NCBI GenBank assembly: GCA_043747835.1
Contig: JAYTOK010000065.1
Coordinates: 1 to 64,000 of the forward strand
Origin: CADEED01 sp043747835
GTDB lineage: Bacteria; Pseudomonadota; Gammaproteobacteria; Steroidobacterales; Steroidobacteraceae
Direction of reading: 5' to 3'
Length of the DNA stretch: 64,000 bases
Under the pieces are notes generated by a model. It searched no databases. It was given only the letters and a program-made list of their open reading frames with translations, and was not told the DNA's origin. The position numbers and the translations under genes are program-made. Shown here piece by piece: positions 50,507 to 58,530 of the stretch (its first letter is position 1; the number at the start of each line of letters is the position of its first letter).

Positions 50507-52715
50507 TCCGGTGGCAACGGATGCAATCACGCCGCTGATCGAGCGCCTCGCGCGTGCGCGCGGTATCGGCGATGCGTATCACACGTACAAAGGCGAGCTG
50601 CGTCACTTCTCGCTCACCACGAAGGCGGCAATCCTCAATGCGATGCACTGCAGGCTCGATGACGCCGGCCTGCTCGAGCGGCAGATCGAGGAGTCGGAAG
50701 CCGCGCATCCGGTGGGATTGTTAGGCGACGTCGTCGTGCTGCGCGCGGGGTCGCGCGTGGCGAGACTCAATACGCCGGCGATCGAGCAGAACGCGCTGTT
50801 GAAGTGGCGCGTGTCGTTCGAGGACGGTGGTGCGCGAACTGGCGACGTGCGGACGTGGAGTCTGCCCGAGCGCGGATCGCATCAGCAGGATGGCCGCTGG
50901 TTCATGTTGCGCGACCTGCCGCTGCCGGAAGATCTGCCGCCGGGCTATCACACACTCGAAGTCGATCTCGAGTTCGCGGGACGCGAGAGTTGCCCGCTCA
51001 TCGTCGCGCCGGACAAGTGTCGCGAGCCCGATGAGCTCGCGAATGGCGAGAAGCTCTGGGGCGTTGCCGTGCAGCTTTACTCGCTGCGCAGCGATCACAA
51101 CTGGGGGATCGGCGACTTCACGGATCTCGCCGAAGTGCTGCGGCTCGCGGCCGGAGCCGGTGCCGGCTTCGTCGGGATCTCGCCCGTGCACGCGTTGTTT
51201 CCGTCCGACGCGACTCTCTACTCGCCGTACTCCGCGTCGAGCCGCCATGCGCTGAACGTCATGTTCATCGACGTCGCGAGCGTGCTCGAAGTGCAGGGAT
51301 CTCGCCGTGCGCAGGCGATCATGGGGGATGCTGGTTTCAAGACGCGCCTCGCGCAGGTGCGCGCCGCGAAGCACATCGACTATCCCGCGGTCGCCAGTCT
51401 CAAGATGCCCGTGTTGCAGGCCGCGTTCGAGCGCTTTCGCACCGAGCATCTCGCGCGGCACACGGCGCGCGCCGCGGCCTGTCTGGAATTCCTGAAGGAA
51501 CGTGGCGAAGCGATGCGGCTGCATACGCTGTTCGACGCGATCGACATGCATCTGCGTCGGCAGAAGGGGACCGGCGCCGGGTGGCACAACTGGCCCAAGG
51601 AATATCATTCGCCGGATAGCGAGGCGGTGAAGAAGTTCGCCACCGATTTTCCCGACGCGGTGGACTTCCATGGCTACCTGCAGTGGATCGCCGCCGAGCA
51701 GTTAGGTGCGGTGCGCCAGATCGCGCGTGAGCTCGGACTTGGCATCGGCATCTACGGCGACTACGCCGTCGGCGTGAATGCTTCCGGATCGGAGACCTGG
51801 TCGGATCAGTCGCTGTATTGCATGGGCGCCGCCATCGGCGCGCCGCCCGATCCGCTCGGCGTTGCGGGTCAGGAGTGGGGCATCCCGCCCCAGGATCCGG
51901 GACGATTGCGGCGGACGGCGTATGCGCCATTCGTGGCGCTCGTGCGGGCGAGCATGCGGGCGTGCGGGGCGCTGCGGCTCGATCACGTGATGGCGCTGTT
52001 CCGGCAGTGGTGGGTGCCGCGCGGGTTCAAGTCCGTGGACGGCGGGTACGTGCACTATCCGCTGGAGGACTTGTTAGGCGTCGTCGCGCTCGAGAGCCAT
52101 CGCAATCAGACATTGATCGTGGGCGAAGACCTGGGCGTCGTGCCGGACGAGATCCGGCGCGGGCTGCCGCAGTTCGGCGTCTATAACTACAAGGTCGTGA
52201 TGTTCGAGCAGAAGAACGGTGAGTTCGTGGCGCCCGCGGATTACACGCGCACGGCGCTCGCGACCGTCACGACGCACGACTTGCCGACGTTGAACGGCTG
52301 GTGGAGCGGGCACGACATTGATCTGTGGGAGAAGCTCGGGTTCTACGCCGAAGCGAGCGTGGGCGAACGGTCGCGCGCCGAACGCAAGCTGGAGCGCGAG
52401 CGGTTGTTGCGTGCGCTGCGACGGGAAGGATTGTGGCCGGAGGCGGCGGACGGCGAGCCGATGCCGGGTTACTCCGCCGTGCTCGGCAAAGCGGTGCATG
52501 CGTACCTCGCGCGAACGAATGCCGCGCTCGTGACCGTGCAGCTCGAGGACATGATCGGCATGCTCGAGCCCGTGAACGTTCCTGGGACCAGCAGCGAGTA
52601 CTCGAACTGGACGCGGCGCATGACCGCGAGCGCGGGCGAGATCTTCGGTCGAAAGGATGTTCGAGAGCTTTGCGCGGCGATGCTGGAAGCGCGCTCGAAG
52701 CGAACGCAAAGCTAA
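50496..52715 (+). CDS. malQ: 4-alpha-glucanotransferase (amylomaltase, GH77)
   Basis: A 739-residue enzyme that disproportionates maltodextrins released by GlgX. The first 150 residues are an N-terminal extension typical of the large MalQ type; then WGVAVQLYSLRSDHNWGIGD, the barrel with ALRLDHVMALFRQWWVP (nucleophile Asp), VGEDLGVVPDEI (acid Glu) and TTHDLPTLNGWWSG (Asp), ending VNVPGTSSEYSNWTRRM. The GTG start overlaps the glgX stop. Last glycogen gene in the run. Confidence 0.94.
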   Translation: MSTDPVATDAITPLIERLARARGIGDAYHTYKGELRHFSLTTKAAILNAMHCRLDDAGLLERQIEESEAAHPVGLLGDVVVLRAGSRVARLNTPAIEQNALLKWRVSFEDGGARTGDVRTWSLPERGSHQQDGRWFMLRDLPLPEDLPPGYHTLEVDLEFAGRESCPLIVAPDKCREPDELANGEKLWGVAVQLYSLRSDHNWGIGDFTDLAEVLRLAAGAGAGFVGISPVHALFPSDATLYSPYSASSRHALNVMFIDVASVLEVQGSRRAQAIMGDAGFKTRLAQVRAAKHIDYPAVASLKMPVLQAAFERFRTEHLARHTARAAACLEFLKERGEAMRLHTLFDAIDMHLRRQKGTGAGWHNWPKEYHSPDSEAVKKFATDFPDAVDFHGYLQWIAAEQLGAVRQIARELGLGIGIYGDYAVGVNASGSETWSDQSLYCMGAAIGAPPDPLGVAGQEWGIPPQDPGRLRRTAYAPFVALVRASMRACGALRLDHVMALFRQWWVPRGFKSVDGGYVHYPLEDLLGVVALESHRNQTLIVGEDLGVVPDEIRRGLPQFGVYNYKVVMFEQKNGEFVAPADYTRTALATVTTHDLPTLNGWWSGHDIDLWEKLGFYAEASVGERSRAERKLERERLLRALRREGLWPEAADGEPMPGYSAVLGKAVHAYLARTNAALVTVQLEDMIGMLEPVNVPGTSSEYSNWTRRMTASAGEIFGRKDVRELCAAMLEARSKRTQS

Positions 52716-52776
52716 GGCTGAGCCACGCCAAACAAAGACTGTTCACGGCGTGCGCCGGTTGAGCGAAACTACCGAC

Positions 52777-53559
52777 ATGTCATCCAGCGATCTTCTTCAA
52801 TCCATCATCTATTCCGCGCAGCGCGCGGGCGGCGCGATCATGGCGGTTTACGCGACGGACTTTTCCGTGCGCGACAAGGCCGATGCGTCGCCGGTAACCG
52901 CAGCGGACGAGGCGGCGGAGAAAATTCTGTTGGCGGATCTCGCGGCAATTGCGCCGGGGATTCCCGTCGTCGCGGAAGAAGCCGCCGCCGCCGGGAAGAT
53001 TCCCGTGGTGGCGGATCGCTTTTTTCTCGTCGATCCGCTCGATGGCACGAAGGAGTTCGTCAGCCATCGGGATGAGTTCACCGTGAACGTCGCGCTGATC
53101 GAGAAGGGAGTGCCGGTGCTGGGTGTTGTGTTCGCGCCTGCGCGGCGCGAGCTGTTTTGGGGCGATGTGCATGCGAAGCGGGCGGGTCGCATCGATGCCG
53201 ATCCGGATGGGACGATGCCGTCGATGGGGTCGGCGATCGAGGCGCGGGTTGCGCCTGCCAGCGGTCTCGTTGCTGTCGCGTCGCGGTCGCACCGAACGCC
53301 GGAGACCGACGCGTTTCTCGCTAACTATCCGGTCGGCGAGTTCCGATCGATCGGATCGTCTCTCAAGTTTTGCCTCGTCGCGACCGGTGAAGCGGATATC
53401 TATCCGCGCGTGGGTCCGACGATGGAATGGGATACCGCCGCGGGCCATGCCGTGTTGCTGGCGGCCGGTGGGCGCGTGACCGATCTCGAGGGCAAGCCGT
53501 TTCTCTACGGCAAGCCGGGTTTCCGCAACGGGAATTTTGTCGCCCGAGGCAGGGAGTAG
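52777..53559 (+). CDS. cysQ: 3'(2'),5'-bisphosphate nucleotidase CysQ
   Basis: A 260-residue inositol-monophosphatase-superfamily enzyme that dephosphorylates PAP to AMP in sulfate assimilation. Signatures are SPVTAADEAAEKILL, VAEEAA (metal Glu), FFLVDPLDGTKEFVSHRDEF (DPLDGTKEF) and the C-terminal PRVGPTMEWDTAAGHAVLLA with the metal Asp. An in-frame TTG 18 bp upstream could also start. It is 61 bp after malQ and overlaps the EamA gene by one base (TAGTG), so may be in the same transcript although unrelated in function. Confidence 0.9.
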   Translation: MSSSDLLQSIIYSAQRAGGAIMAVYATDFSVRDKADASPVTAADEAAEKILLADLAAIAPGIPVVAEEAAAAGKIPVVADRFFLVDPLDGTKEFVSHRDEFTVNVALIEKGVPVLGVVFAPARRELFWGDVHAKRAGRIDADPDGTMPSMGSAIEARVAPASGLVAVASRSHRTPETDAFLANYPVGEFRSIGSSLKFCLVATGEADIYPRVGPTMEWDTAAGHAVLLAAGGRVTDLEGKPFLYGKPGFRNGNFVARGRE

Positions 53560-54449
53560 TGGCTCCGTCAGAGGCTCGCGCCGCCGATTACGGGCGGCTC
53601 ATCTCCGTTCCTGCGATCTGGGGTGGAACGTTCGTCGGCGCGAAGTATGTGCTCGCGTCGCTGACGCCGTTGATGGGGTCGTTCGCGCGGTATGTCGTTG
53701 CCGTCGTCGCGTTGTCGGTCGCCGCGATCGCGCTCGAGCGGGGGTTGCCGAAGCTCACGCGGTCGCAGTTGTTGGCGACTGTTTTGCTCGGGGCGCTCGG
53801 CGTGTTTGCGTACAACCTGTTTTTCATGGGAGCGGTGCACCGGATTCCCGCTTCGCGCGCGGCTCTCATCATTGCGTTGAATCCCGTGATCACGATCGTG
53901 ATTTCGTCGTTCGTGTTCGGCGACAAGCTGCGGGCGCATCGCTGGGTTGGAATCCTCGTAGCGCTGATCGGTGTGTGGATCGTCGTGTCGCATGGCGATG
54001 TGTTGAGCATCGCGTCGGCGGGCGTTGGCCTTGGCGAGTTCATGATGTTGGGCGCGGTGACGTCGTGGGCGTTGTACACGGTGATTGGGCGCAAGGTGCT
54101 CGTGGGTCTCACGCCGCTGGCCGCGACCAACTACGCGGCGATTTGGGGGACGCTGATGCTGGGGCTCGTTGCGGCGCCGCACATTCCGGAGCTGACGGCG
54201 GAGCAGTTTGGGTGGAAGGTGATCGTGTCGTTGTTGTACCTGGGAGTGTTCGGGACGGCGATTGCGTTTGTTTGGTATTACATCTCGATCAAGAAGTTGG
54301 GGACGGCGATTACGAGCATTTTCACGAATCTCGTGCCGGTGTTTGGTGTGCTGATCAGCGTGTTGTTGCTGGGCGAGCAGTTACTGGTGTCGATGCTGGT
54401 CGGAGGAGCCGTCGCGATTGCGGGCGTGATGATGGTGTCGCGGCCTTAG
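53559..54449 (+). CDS. EamA/DMT-family inner-membrane transporter
   Basis: A 296-residue protein with ten hydrophobic segments arranged as two EamA repeats (first AIWGGTFVGAKYVLASLTPL to VVSHGDVL; second GEFMMLGAVTSWALYTVIGR to the end). This is the 10-TMS drug/metabolite transporter type, usually an exporter of amino acids or other small molecules. The GTG start overlaps cysQ's TAG with AGGGAG upstream. Substrate unknown. It is the last chromosomal-type gene before the cassette array; 54450-54672 holds only a doubtful short frame. Confidence 0.87.
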   Translation: MAPSEARAADYGRLISVPAIWGGTFVGAKYVLASLTPLMGSFARYVVAVVALSVAAIALERGLPKLTRSQLLATVLLGALGVFAYNLFFMGAVHRIPASRAALIIALNPVITIVISSFVFGDKLRAHRWVGILVALIGVWIVVSHGDVLSIASAGVGLGEFMMLGAVTSWALYTVIGRKVLVGLTPLAATNYAAIWGTLMLGLVAAPHIPELTAEQFGWKVIVSLLYLGVFGTAIAFVWYYISIKKLGTAITSIFTNLVPVFGVLISVLLLGEQLLVSMLVGGAVAIAGVMMVSRP

Positions 54450-54537
54450 GTTATTGCGGCCCGGTAGACGGAGGCCGAGCTGCGCGGTTTGGCGGACTTG
54501 CGGTATAACTATTTGAAAGGGTCTACGAGGTAGGGGC

Positions 54538-54630
54538 ATGGGTATCAAGCGGAGCATGCACTTGAACGATCGGCGGGAAAGTTGTGCCGCCGGTTCGTGG
54601 TGTTTCATTGTCGCAGTTTCGGCGGCCTAA
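54538..54630 (+). CDS. Doubtful 30-codon frame ending in an attC box
   Basis: A short frame (MGIKRSMHLNDRRESCAAGS, 30 residues) with GAGGTAGGGG before the ATG and its TAA inside the GCCTAAC box at 54625. Ending in an attC R'' box is common for cassette genes, but size and lack of family make it doubtful. Confidence 0.2.
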   Translation: MGIKRSMHLNDRRESCAAGSWCFIVAVSAA

Positions 54631-54643
54631 CTAAGAGTTAGGC
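54625..54643 (+). repeat. Collapsed attC site (R''-R' only) at the array's left edge
   Basis: GCCTAAC-taaga-GTTAGGC: both terminal attC boxes are present, but only 5 bp lie between them and the L boxes and central loop are missing. It marks the left boundary of the first cassette; the crossover point would be G^TTAGGC at 54637/54638. Confidence 0.55.
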
Positions 54644-54672
54644 GTCGTGCAACAGCGCACGTCTAGCCGCCC

Positions 54673-55119
54673 ATGATAGGCGATCGTCATCGGCAACCAT
54701 TCGCTGCCACATACGCAGATGCTATCGGTCGTGCCGCGCTGTGCTTTGCCACGTGCGAGTGGAACGTGGTGTGGTGCTGCGAGCGCATCGCTCCCGGCCA
54801 ACTCAGTCGCATCGTACGCGATGAACTTACCGCAGGAAAAATTGCCAAGGACTTTCTGAATCTGACGCGCAACATGCCGCCGTCCAAGTTTCGGGAGGAG
54901 TTAAAGGCGGTCGCCTCTAGATTCGCGTCGCTCGTTCAGGTGAGAAACGACATCCTGCATGGAAAGCCATGTACAGGTCCAAGCGGTGAGACGCGCCTTA
55001 GCGCTGGCAAGGTGCTGGAGATGACTGACCTCGAGGATTCGGCAGATGATTTCTCGAGCTGCAGTATTGAGGTGAACCGTCTTTTGCACGGGGCGCTTGC
55101 AACATATGTTCCACAATGA
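54673..55119 (+). CDS. Cassette protein of unknown function
   Basis: A 148-residue soluble protein (MIGDRHRQPFAATYADAIGR, CEWNVVWCCERIAPGQLSRI, VQVRNDILHGKPCTGPSGET). The part 'R.diLHG.p' recalls HEPN-like helical proteins that contain an RN...H motif (here VRNDILHG: R, N and H in R-x4-6-H spacing), found in abortive or toxin systems, but this is only a resemblance. It fills cassette one, 30 bp after the R' box and 12 bp before attC 55132. Confidence 0.55.
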   Translation: MIGDRHRQPFAATYADAIGRAALCFATCEWNVVWCCERIAPGQLSRIVRDELTAGKIAKDFLNLTRNMPPSKFREELKAVASRFASLVQVRNDILHGKPCTGPSGETRLSAGKVLEMTDLEDSADDFSSCSIEVNRLLHGALATYVPQ

Positions 55120-55131
55120 TCGTAGTACGAC

Positions 55132-55215
55132 GCCTAACAAATTACTGGAGCTTACGCGTGATGGATAGAGTACCAAGTTCATGCAGCCGCGCGTACGCCG
55201 CTCAGCTTGTTAGGT
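55132..55215 (+). repeat. attC site, 84 bp
   Basis: 5' box GCCTAACAAATTACTGGAGC and 3' box GCTCAGCTTGTTAGGT can pair with the usual mismatches; the variable centre holds GTGATGGATAGAGTACCAAG. Size and box order match integron attC sites. Crossover expected in GTTAGGT at 55209-55215. Confidence 0.8.
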
Positions 55216-55224
55216 GGCCTTGAA

Positions 55225-55530
55225 ATGACCGCATACGAGACTGTGCCGTCGTTTCCAGATGAGCCACGTGAGGGTGTGCTAGCAACGCTCAAGATATCGG
55301 AGGCCGGCCGTATTCGCCTCGCTCTCAATGACGTCTCGCATCAGCCGGGTGTCGGTGTCACCACGTGGCGGCAAGAGCGGCTGTTCACGCACAAGGACTT
55401 CGACGCCGATTCTCTGCGATCAATGAAACTGTCTCGGGAGGACCTCGCACTCAGTGGCGAGAACGTGCTGATCCGCCTCCTGGCGCAGGTCGAGGGCAAG
55501 TCCTCCCGTCGCGGTTATGAGTTCACCTAA
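55225..55530 (+). CDS. Cassette protein of unknown function
   Basis: A 101-residue soluble protein (MTAYETVPSFPDEPREGVLA, TLKISEAGRIRLALNDVSHQ). Alternating polar/hydrophobic pattern suggests a beta-rich fold; no family is recognised. The ATG is 10 bp after the previous R' box. The stop lies within the next attC region. Typical small cassette gene. Confidence 0.5.
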   Translation: MTAYETVPSFPDEPREGVLATLKISEAGRIRLALNDVSHQPGVGVTTWRQERLFTHKDFDADSLRSMKLSREDLALSGENVLIRLLAQVEGKSSRRGYEFT

Positions 55531-55605
55531 AACATCGTTTAAGCGCACGCGTGTGAAGAGTGCCAAGCTCAAACGCTGGCTCGCCCGGCACGCAGCTCGT
55601 TGGGC
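55528..55605 (+). repeat. attC site, diverged 5' half
   Basis: The 3' box GCAGCTCGTTGGGC (R' 55599-55605) is clear. The 5' side (ACCTAAAACATCGTTTAAGC) pairs with it only loosely. Length about 78 bp. Accepted because of the conserved 3' half and the cassette spacing. Confidence 0.55.
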
Positions 55606-55611
55606 GGCAGA

Positions 55612-55848
55612 TTGAGCGCCCTGCGTATCCTCATCGGCGTCTACCCAATGATCTCGACCGTGCTTGTTGTCATACTTCTTGGCCGCAAGCTGGTTTTCTC
55701 GAAAAATCGCACCATGTCACAAGATGACATTAGAGGTATGGCGGGCATCGCGTTTCTGTGGCCCTTCCTGATCTTTCTCTTTCCGTGGCACCTAGGAAAG
55801 TTCGCATTTCAAAGGTTCGCCAATCGACGCAATGGAGCAGGTCAATGA
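55612..55848 (+). CDS. Cassette-encoded small membrane protein
   Basis: About 78 residues with two hydrophobic segments (IGVYPMISTVLVVILLG and GIAFLWPFLIFLFPWHLG) joined by a short basic/polar loop. The start is probably TTG at 55612, 7 bp after the R' box; ATG at 55648 would remove part of the first helix. Function unknown; small membrane proteins are frequent in cassette arrays. Confidence 0.5.
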   Translation: MSALRILIGVYPMISTVLVVILLGRKLVFSKNRTMSQDDIRGMAGIAFLWPFLIFLFPWHLGKFAFQRFANRRNGAGQ

Positions 55849-55857
55849 GAGATCAGA

Positions 55858-56155
55858 ATGCTGATCGGCTGCGCTTCGCAATACATATCTCGAGTCACCC
55901 GCAGAGTACGAGATGATTGCCATATTGGAGGCGTCAGATCTCGGCGCGAACGGCTTATCGGCGCAAAGGCGGACGAACAAAATATTGAAGCGGCTCAAGG
56001 CCGAGGCCGAGAGTCTGGGTGCAAACGGCGTGCTGCTCCACGGCATCGAAACGCACGCGCAAGTTTCCGGCCCTGTCGTGAACGGAACCGGATACGCCGC
56101 TCCTCAAACGAGCATACCCGGCAAGGCCACGGCAATCGTTGTGCAGTCGGAGTGA
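55858..56155 (+). pseudogene. Frameshifted small lipoprotein gene in a cassette
   Basis: An ATG at 55858 begins MLIGCASQYI, a lipobox-like start lacking the usual signal peptide. The homologous body continues in another frame from about 55886: ESPAEYEMIAILEASDLGAN then KRLKAEAESLGANGVLLHGI. 'P.eYe.ia.leA......L.....lKkeAa.LGANgVLL' is typical of small outer-membrane lipoproteins. A one-base shift between the two parts and the missing signal sequence point to a truncated, broken gene. A separate start at 55913 could make the body alone, without export signal. Confidence 0.5.
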
Positions 56156-56157
56156 CG

Positions 56158-56224
56158 CGTAGCGGATTCGTGGAGTGCGCGCGTGATGGATAAAATTCCC
56201 GATTTGTACAGCAGCGCGGGCGGC
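56158..56224 (+). repeat. Decayed attC, 5' part only
   Basis: CGTAGCGGATTCGTGGAGT followed by GCGTGATGGATA aligns with the 5' half and centre of the attC at 55132 (CCTAACAAATTACTGGAGC, GCGTGATGGATA), but the 3' GTTRGGC box is missing. Recombination at this end is therefore unlikely. Confidence 0.45.
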
Positions 56225-56262
56225 TTTCGACTCTATCATCATGTCGCAAGCTTGGCCTTGCC

Positions 56263-56284
56263 GTAGCTACATTCTGTAGCTACA
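56263..56284. promoter_or_regulatory. Direct repeats upstream of brnT, likely operator
   Basis: GTAGCTACA occurs twice (56263-56271 and 56276-56284), 4 bp apart, the second as part of the palindrome TGTAGCTACA. It ends 7 bp before the brnT start. BrnT/BrnA represses its own promoter, so this is a probable binding site. Confidence 0.5.
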
Positions 56285-56291
56285 ATGCCGC

Positions 56292-56564
56292 ATGTTCACC
56301 TGGGATGAAGCGAAGCAGCTCGCAAATCTCAAGAAGCACGGCATCGACTTTGCCGACTCTGAGAAGATATTTCGGGGGCTCACGTTCACCGCCGAGGATG
56401 ACCGTGAAGCCTATGGCGAACGCCGCTTTCTCACTCTGGGTCTTCTCGAGGACCAGGTAGTGTCGGTAACTCATGCCGACCGAGGTGGGGAAATCCGCAT
56501 CATTTCTATTCGCAAGGCAACGAAACATGAAGCGCGCTTCTACTTCTCGCAAATCCCGTACTAA
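56292..56564 (+). CDS. brnT: BrnT-family toxin
   Basis: A 90-residue ribonuclease-type toxin: FTWDEAKQLANLKKHGIDFA, then DDREAYGERRFLTLGLLEDQ and IRIISIRKATKHEARFY. These match BrnT (RelE-like fold; W-DE.K...N..KHG, and the conserved R-K-A-T-..E segment). It cuts mRNA when free of antitoxin. The gene overlaps brnA by 38 bp, as usual for toxin-first BrnTA modules. It is a complete toxin gene within the cassette array, where such modules help stabilise cassettes. Confidence 0.87.
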   Translation: MFTWDEAKQLANLKKHGIDFADSEKIFRGLTFTAEDDREAYGERRFLTLGLLEDQVVSVTHADRGGEIRIISIRKATKHEARFYFSQIPY

Positions 56565-56805
56565 CCTCGCCCGGCTTAGGAAGCGGCCTGACTCTGCGAT
56601 CGTTCGAGATCGGGACGCGCCGGAGTGGACGCCCGCGATGTTCGCGAAGGCGGTGGCACGCAAGGCGCTTACTCCTATCCCGAGGAAGGCATTGCTTTCT
56701 CTTCGTGTCGATACAGACGTGATCGACTGGTTCCGCGCACAGGGCGCGGGGTATCAGTCGCGCATGAACGCTTTGCTTCGCGCGTTTATGGACGCCCACA
56801 AGTGA
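56527..56805 (+). CDS. brnA: BrnA-family antitoxin
   Basis: A 92-residue protein from MKRASTSRKSRTNLARLRKR, with DAPEWTPAMFAKAVARKALT and a C-terminal ribbon-helix-helix (LLSLRVDTDVIDWFRAQGAG, YQSRMNALLRAFMDAHK). This is the BrnA DNA-binding antitoxin, which neutralises BrnT and represses the operon. The chosen ATG lies within the end of brnT; an upstream ATG (56473) in the same frame is deeper in brnT and less likely. An attC follows. Confidence 0.85.
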   Translation: MKRASTSRKSRTNLARLRKRPDSAIVRDRDAPEWTPAMFAKAVARKALTPIPRKALLSLRVDTDVIDWFRAQGAGYQSRMNALLRAFMDAHK

Positions 56806-56812
56806 CTTACGT

Positions 56813-56896
56813 CATAGCGAATCGCTGAAATTCGCGCGCGGAAGATAGTATGCCGAGTCGAAACTGTCGCAGCCGCGGCTGCTCAGCTCGTTAGGC
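56813..56896 (+). repeat. attC site after brnA
   Basis: The 3' box GCTCAGCTCGTTAGGC is intact (R' 56890-56896). The centre GATAGTATGCCGAGTC and GCAGCCGCG match the attC at 55132. The 5' box CATAGCGAATCGCTGAAAT is a diverged CCTAACAAATTACTGGAGC. About 84 bp in total. Confidence 0.65.
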
Positions 56897-57035
56897 GGTT
56901 CTTGCCGTCGCGCAACTCGATGCCCGGAGCGCGCATAGCGGCTTTAGTTGGATGCAACGAATGTGGAAAGCAGGTTGTCGCGCGGCTCTCATCATGACCA
57001 GTTTTTCAGACTATCCTTAGGCGGCAAGCGAAGCC

Positions 57036-57455
57036 ATGCGCATCAGTCCCCACCTATGCTTCGACGGTCAATGTCGCGAAGCGATGCAGCTTTACCAGAG
57101 CATTCTCGGGGGCACGATTGAAACGATGCTCACCTACGGCGAATCGCCAATGGCCTCGTCGACCGATTCGCGGTGGCATGGCCGAATCGTGCATGCCACT
57201 CTATTGCTGGGCGAGCTCGAATTGACAGGTGTCGACATGATTCCAGGATCGTATCAACGGCCGCAGGGATTTTTCGTCACCCTTGCCGTAGATGGCGTGG
57301 CGCGTGCGCGGAAAATATTCGAATCTCTTGGGCAGGATGGTGCGATTCGCGTTCCCTTCGAAGAAACGTTTTGGTCACCTGGATTTGGCGTTCTGGTCGA
57401 CCGCTTTGGAGTTCCGTGGGAGATCAATGCCAACGCTGCCCAGGACGTCGGATAA
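57036..57455 (+). CDS. VOC-superfamily (PhnB/glyoxalase-like) protein
   Basis: A 139-residue protein: MRISPHLCFDGQCREAMQLY, QSILGGTIETMLTYGESPMA, LELTGVDMIPG and the closing FWSPGFGVLVDRFGVPWEIN. This is the PhnB/3-demethylubiquinone-like vicinal oxygen chelate fold, forming metal-bound dimers that bind small ligands or antibiotics. Exact substrate is unknown. It is preceded by 139 bp (56897-57035) without a gene that ends in a CTTAGGCGG remnant, possibly an emptied cassette. Confidence 0.82.
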   Translation: MRISPHLCFDGQCREAMQLYQSILGGTIETMLTYGESPMASSTDSRWHGRIVHATLLLGELELTGVDMIPGSYQRPQGFFVTLAVDGVARARKIFESLGQDGAIRVPFEETFWSPGFGVLVDRFGVPWEINANAAQDVG

Positions 57456-57494
57456 CAAATTGCTGGAGCGCGCGCGGCGCTCGGCTCGTTGGGC
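57450..57494 (+). repeat. Short attC site, 45 bp
   Basis: GGATAACAAATTGCTGGAGCG on the left and CGCTCGGCTCGTTGGGC on the right pair well, with almost no loop between. R' GTTGGGC is at 57488-57494. The stop codon TAA of the VOC gene lies inside the left box, as often seen in cassettes. Confidence 0.7.
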
Positions 57495-57523
57495 ATCACA
57501 ACTAACCCTCTCCTGAGACCAGC

Positions 57524-58024
57524 ATGAATACCAACGCACTTCGCCTGCACTGGTTCTTCCTCATCGCACCACTTGTTCTCGCAACTGATCTCTACGTAGG
57601 TCTATCGGCTCGCGGAGAGGTTGATCGCCTGCTCGAGGCCGGACTCATGTTCGATCTCGTCGTTCTCGTTCCGAGCCTCTACTGGCTTTGCTACCGTCGG
57701 GGCGGCAAGAAGGCAATCACCAAGGCTGCGGCGCTGGCCTTTCTCGGCATCTGGGCAGCCCTGAAGCTTGTGCCAGAGACGGAACGAGATCTACTGAACT
57801 ATGTCGCGCCTCTCAGGTACGTAGGCTTGGCCGCACTAGCGTGGCTGGAACTGGTCGTCGTGTTGGAAATCTACAAGGCTGTATTCAAGGGTGGCACTGT
57901 GGAAGAGGTGGTTTCCCAAACATCAGCGGACATGCCGTCGTGGGTAGTCAGGCTGCTTGCCATTGAGGCGAACCTCTGGCGCAAGGTATGGGGCGCAACC
58001 AAACGCATGCTTGGGAAGCAGTGA
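57524..58024 (+). CDS. Cassette-encoded multi-pass membrane protein
   Basis: A 166-residue protein with four hydrophobic segments (HWFFLIAPLVLATDLYVGL, LMFDLVVLVPSLYWLCY, AITKAAALAFLGIWAALKL, VGLAALAWLELVVVLEIY) and a basic C terminus. It resembles uncharacterised proteobacterial integral membrane proteins often found singly. The ATG is 30 bp after the R' box. No function assigned. Confidence 0.6.
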   Translation: MNTNALRLHWFFLIAPLVLATDLYVGLSARGEVDRLLEAGLMFDLVVLVPSLYWLCYRRGGKKAITKAAALAFLGIWAALKLVPETERDLLNYVAPLRYVGLAALAWLELVVVLEIYKAVFKGGTVEEVVSQTSADMPSWVVRLLAIEANLWRKVWGATKRMLGKQ

Positions 58025-58036
58025 AGGCGCTACTTA

Positions 58037-58525
58037 ATGACCACTCCAACCAAGCGTCAGCTTTCCGCCAACGACAAACGCGTTGCCCGAGACATCAAGC
58101 AATACGGCTGTCACGTGATCAGCGTCTTCGACCCAAACGGCCGATTGCCGTTCTTTTCCTACTCGATAGGCATTCAAGATTCGAGCGCCGCACCTGATGT
58201 GATCGTCATCGGACTTCGCCCTGAATTCGGCGGCTATCTGGTGAACGAGTACAACCGGCAAGTGCGAAAAGGCAAGCGCTTCAAGCGAGGGCGGCGATAC
58301 GAGGGATTTCTGGTGGGATTCCCGGTGTACTTTGAGCCGGCGCGCATGGAGCGGGTTCGCCGCTACGCATACGGCTGCGCGAGATACTACGACGGCCGAG
58401 ACTACTCGGTCGTTCAGCTCATCTTCCCTTCGACGAAGGGAGTGTGGCCGTGGAACAAGTCGGCTTCAAAGTCGCTCGTCAAGAATCAGCCGATGCTGGG
58501 AAGATTGAGACCGGATAGGCCATGA
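58037..58525 (+). CDS. DUF4262-type protein
   Basis: A 162-residue soluble protein with DIKQYGCHVISVFDPNGRLP, FFSYSIGIQDSSAAPDVIVI and GLRPEFGGYLVNEYN: the 'GWhvi.V.....p.FaYTiGL....hPElivfGL' pattern of DUF4262. The family's role is unknown; members often occur in accessory and defence or immunity-like neighbourhoods. It starts 12 bp after the membrane-protein gene without an attC between, so the two may share a cassette. Confidence 0.75.
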   Translation: MTTPTKRQLSANDKRVARDIKQYGCHVISVFDPNGRLPFFSYSIGIQDSSAAPDVIVIGLRPEFGGYLVNEYNRQVRKGKRFKRGRRYEGFLVGFPVYFEPARMERVRRYAYGCARYYDGRDYSVVQLIFPSTKGVWPWNKSASKSLVKNQPMLGRLRPDRP

Positions 58526-58530
58526 GGCCC

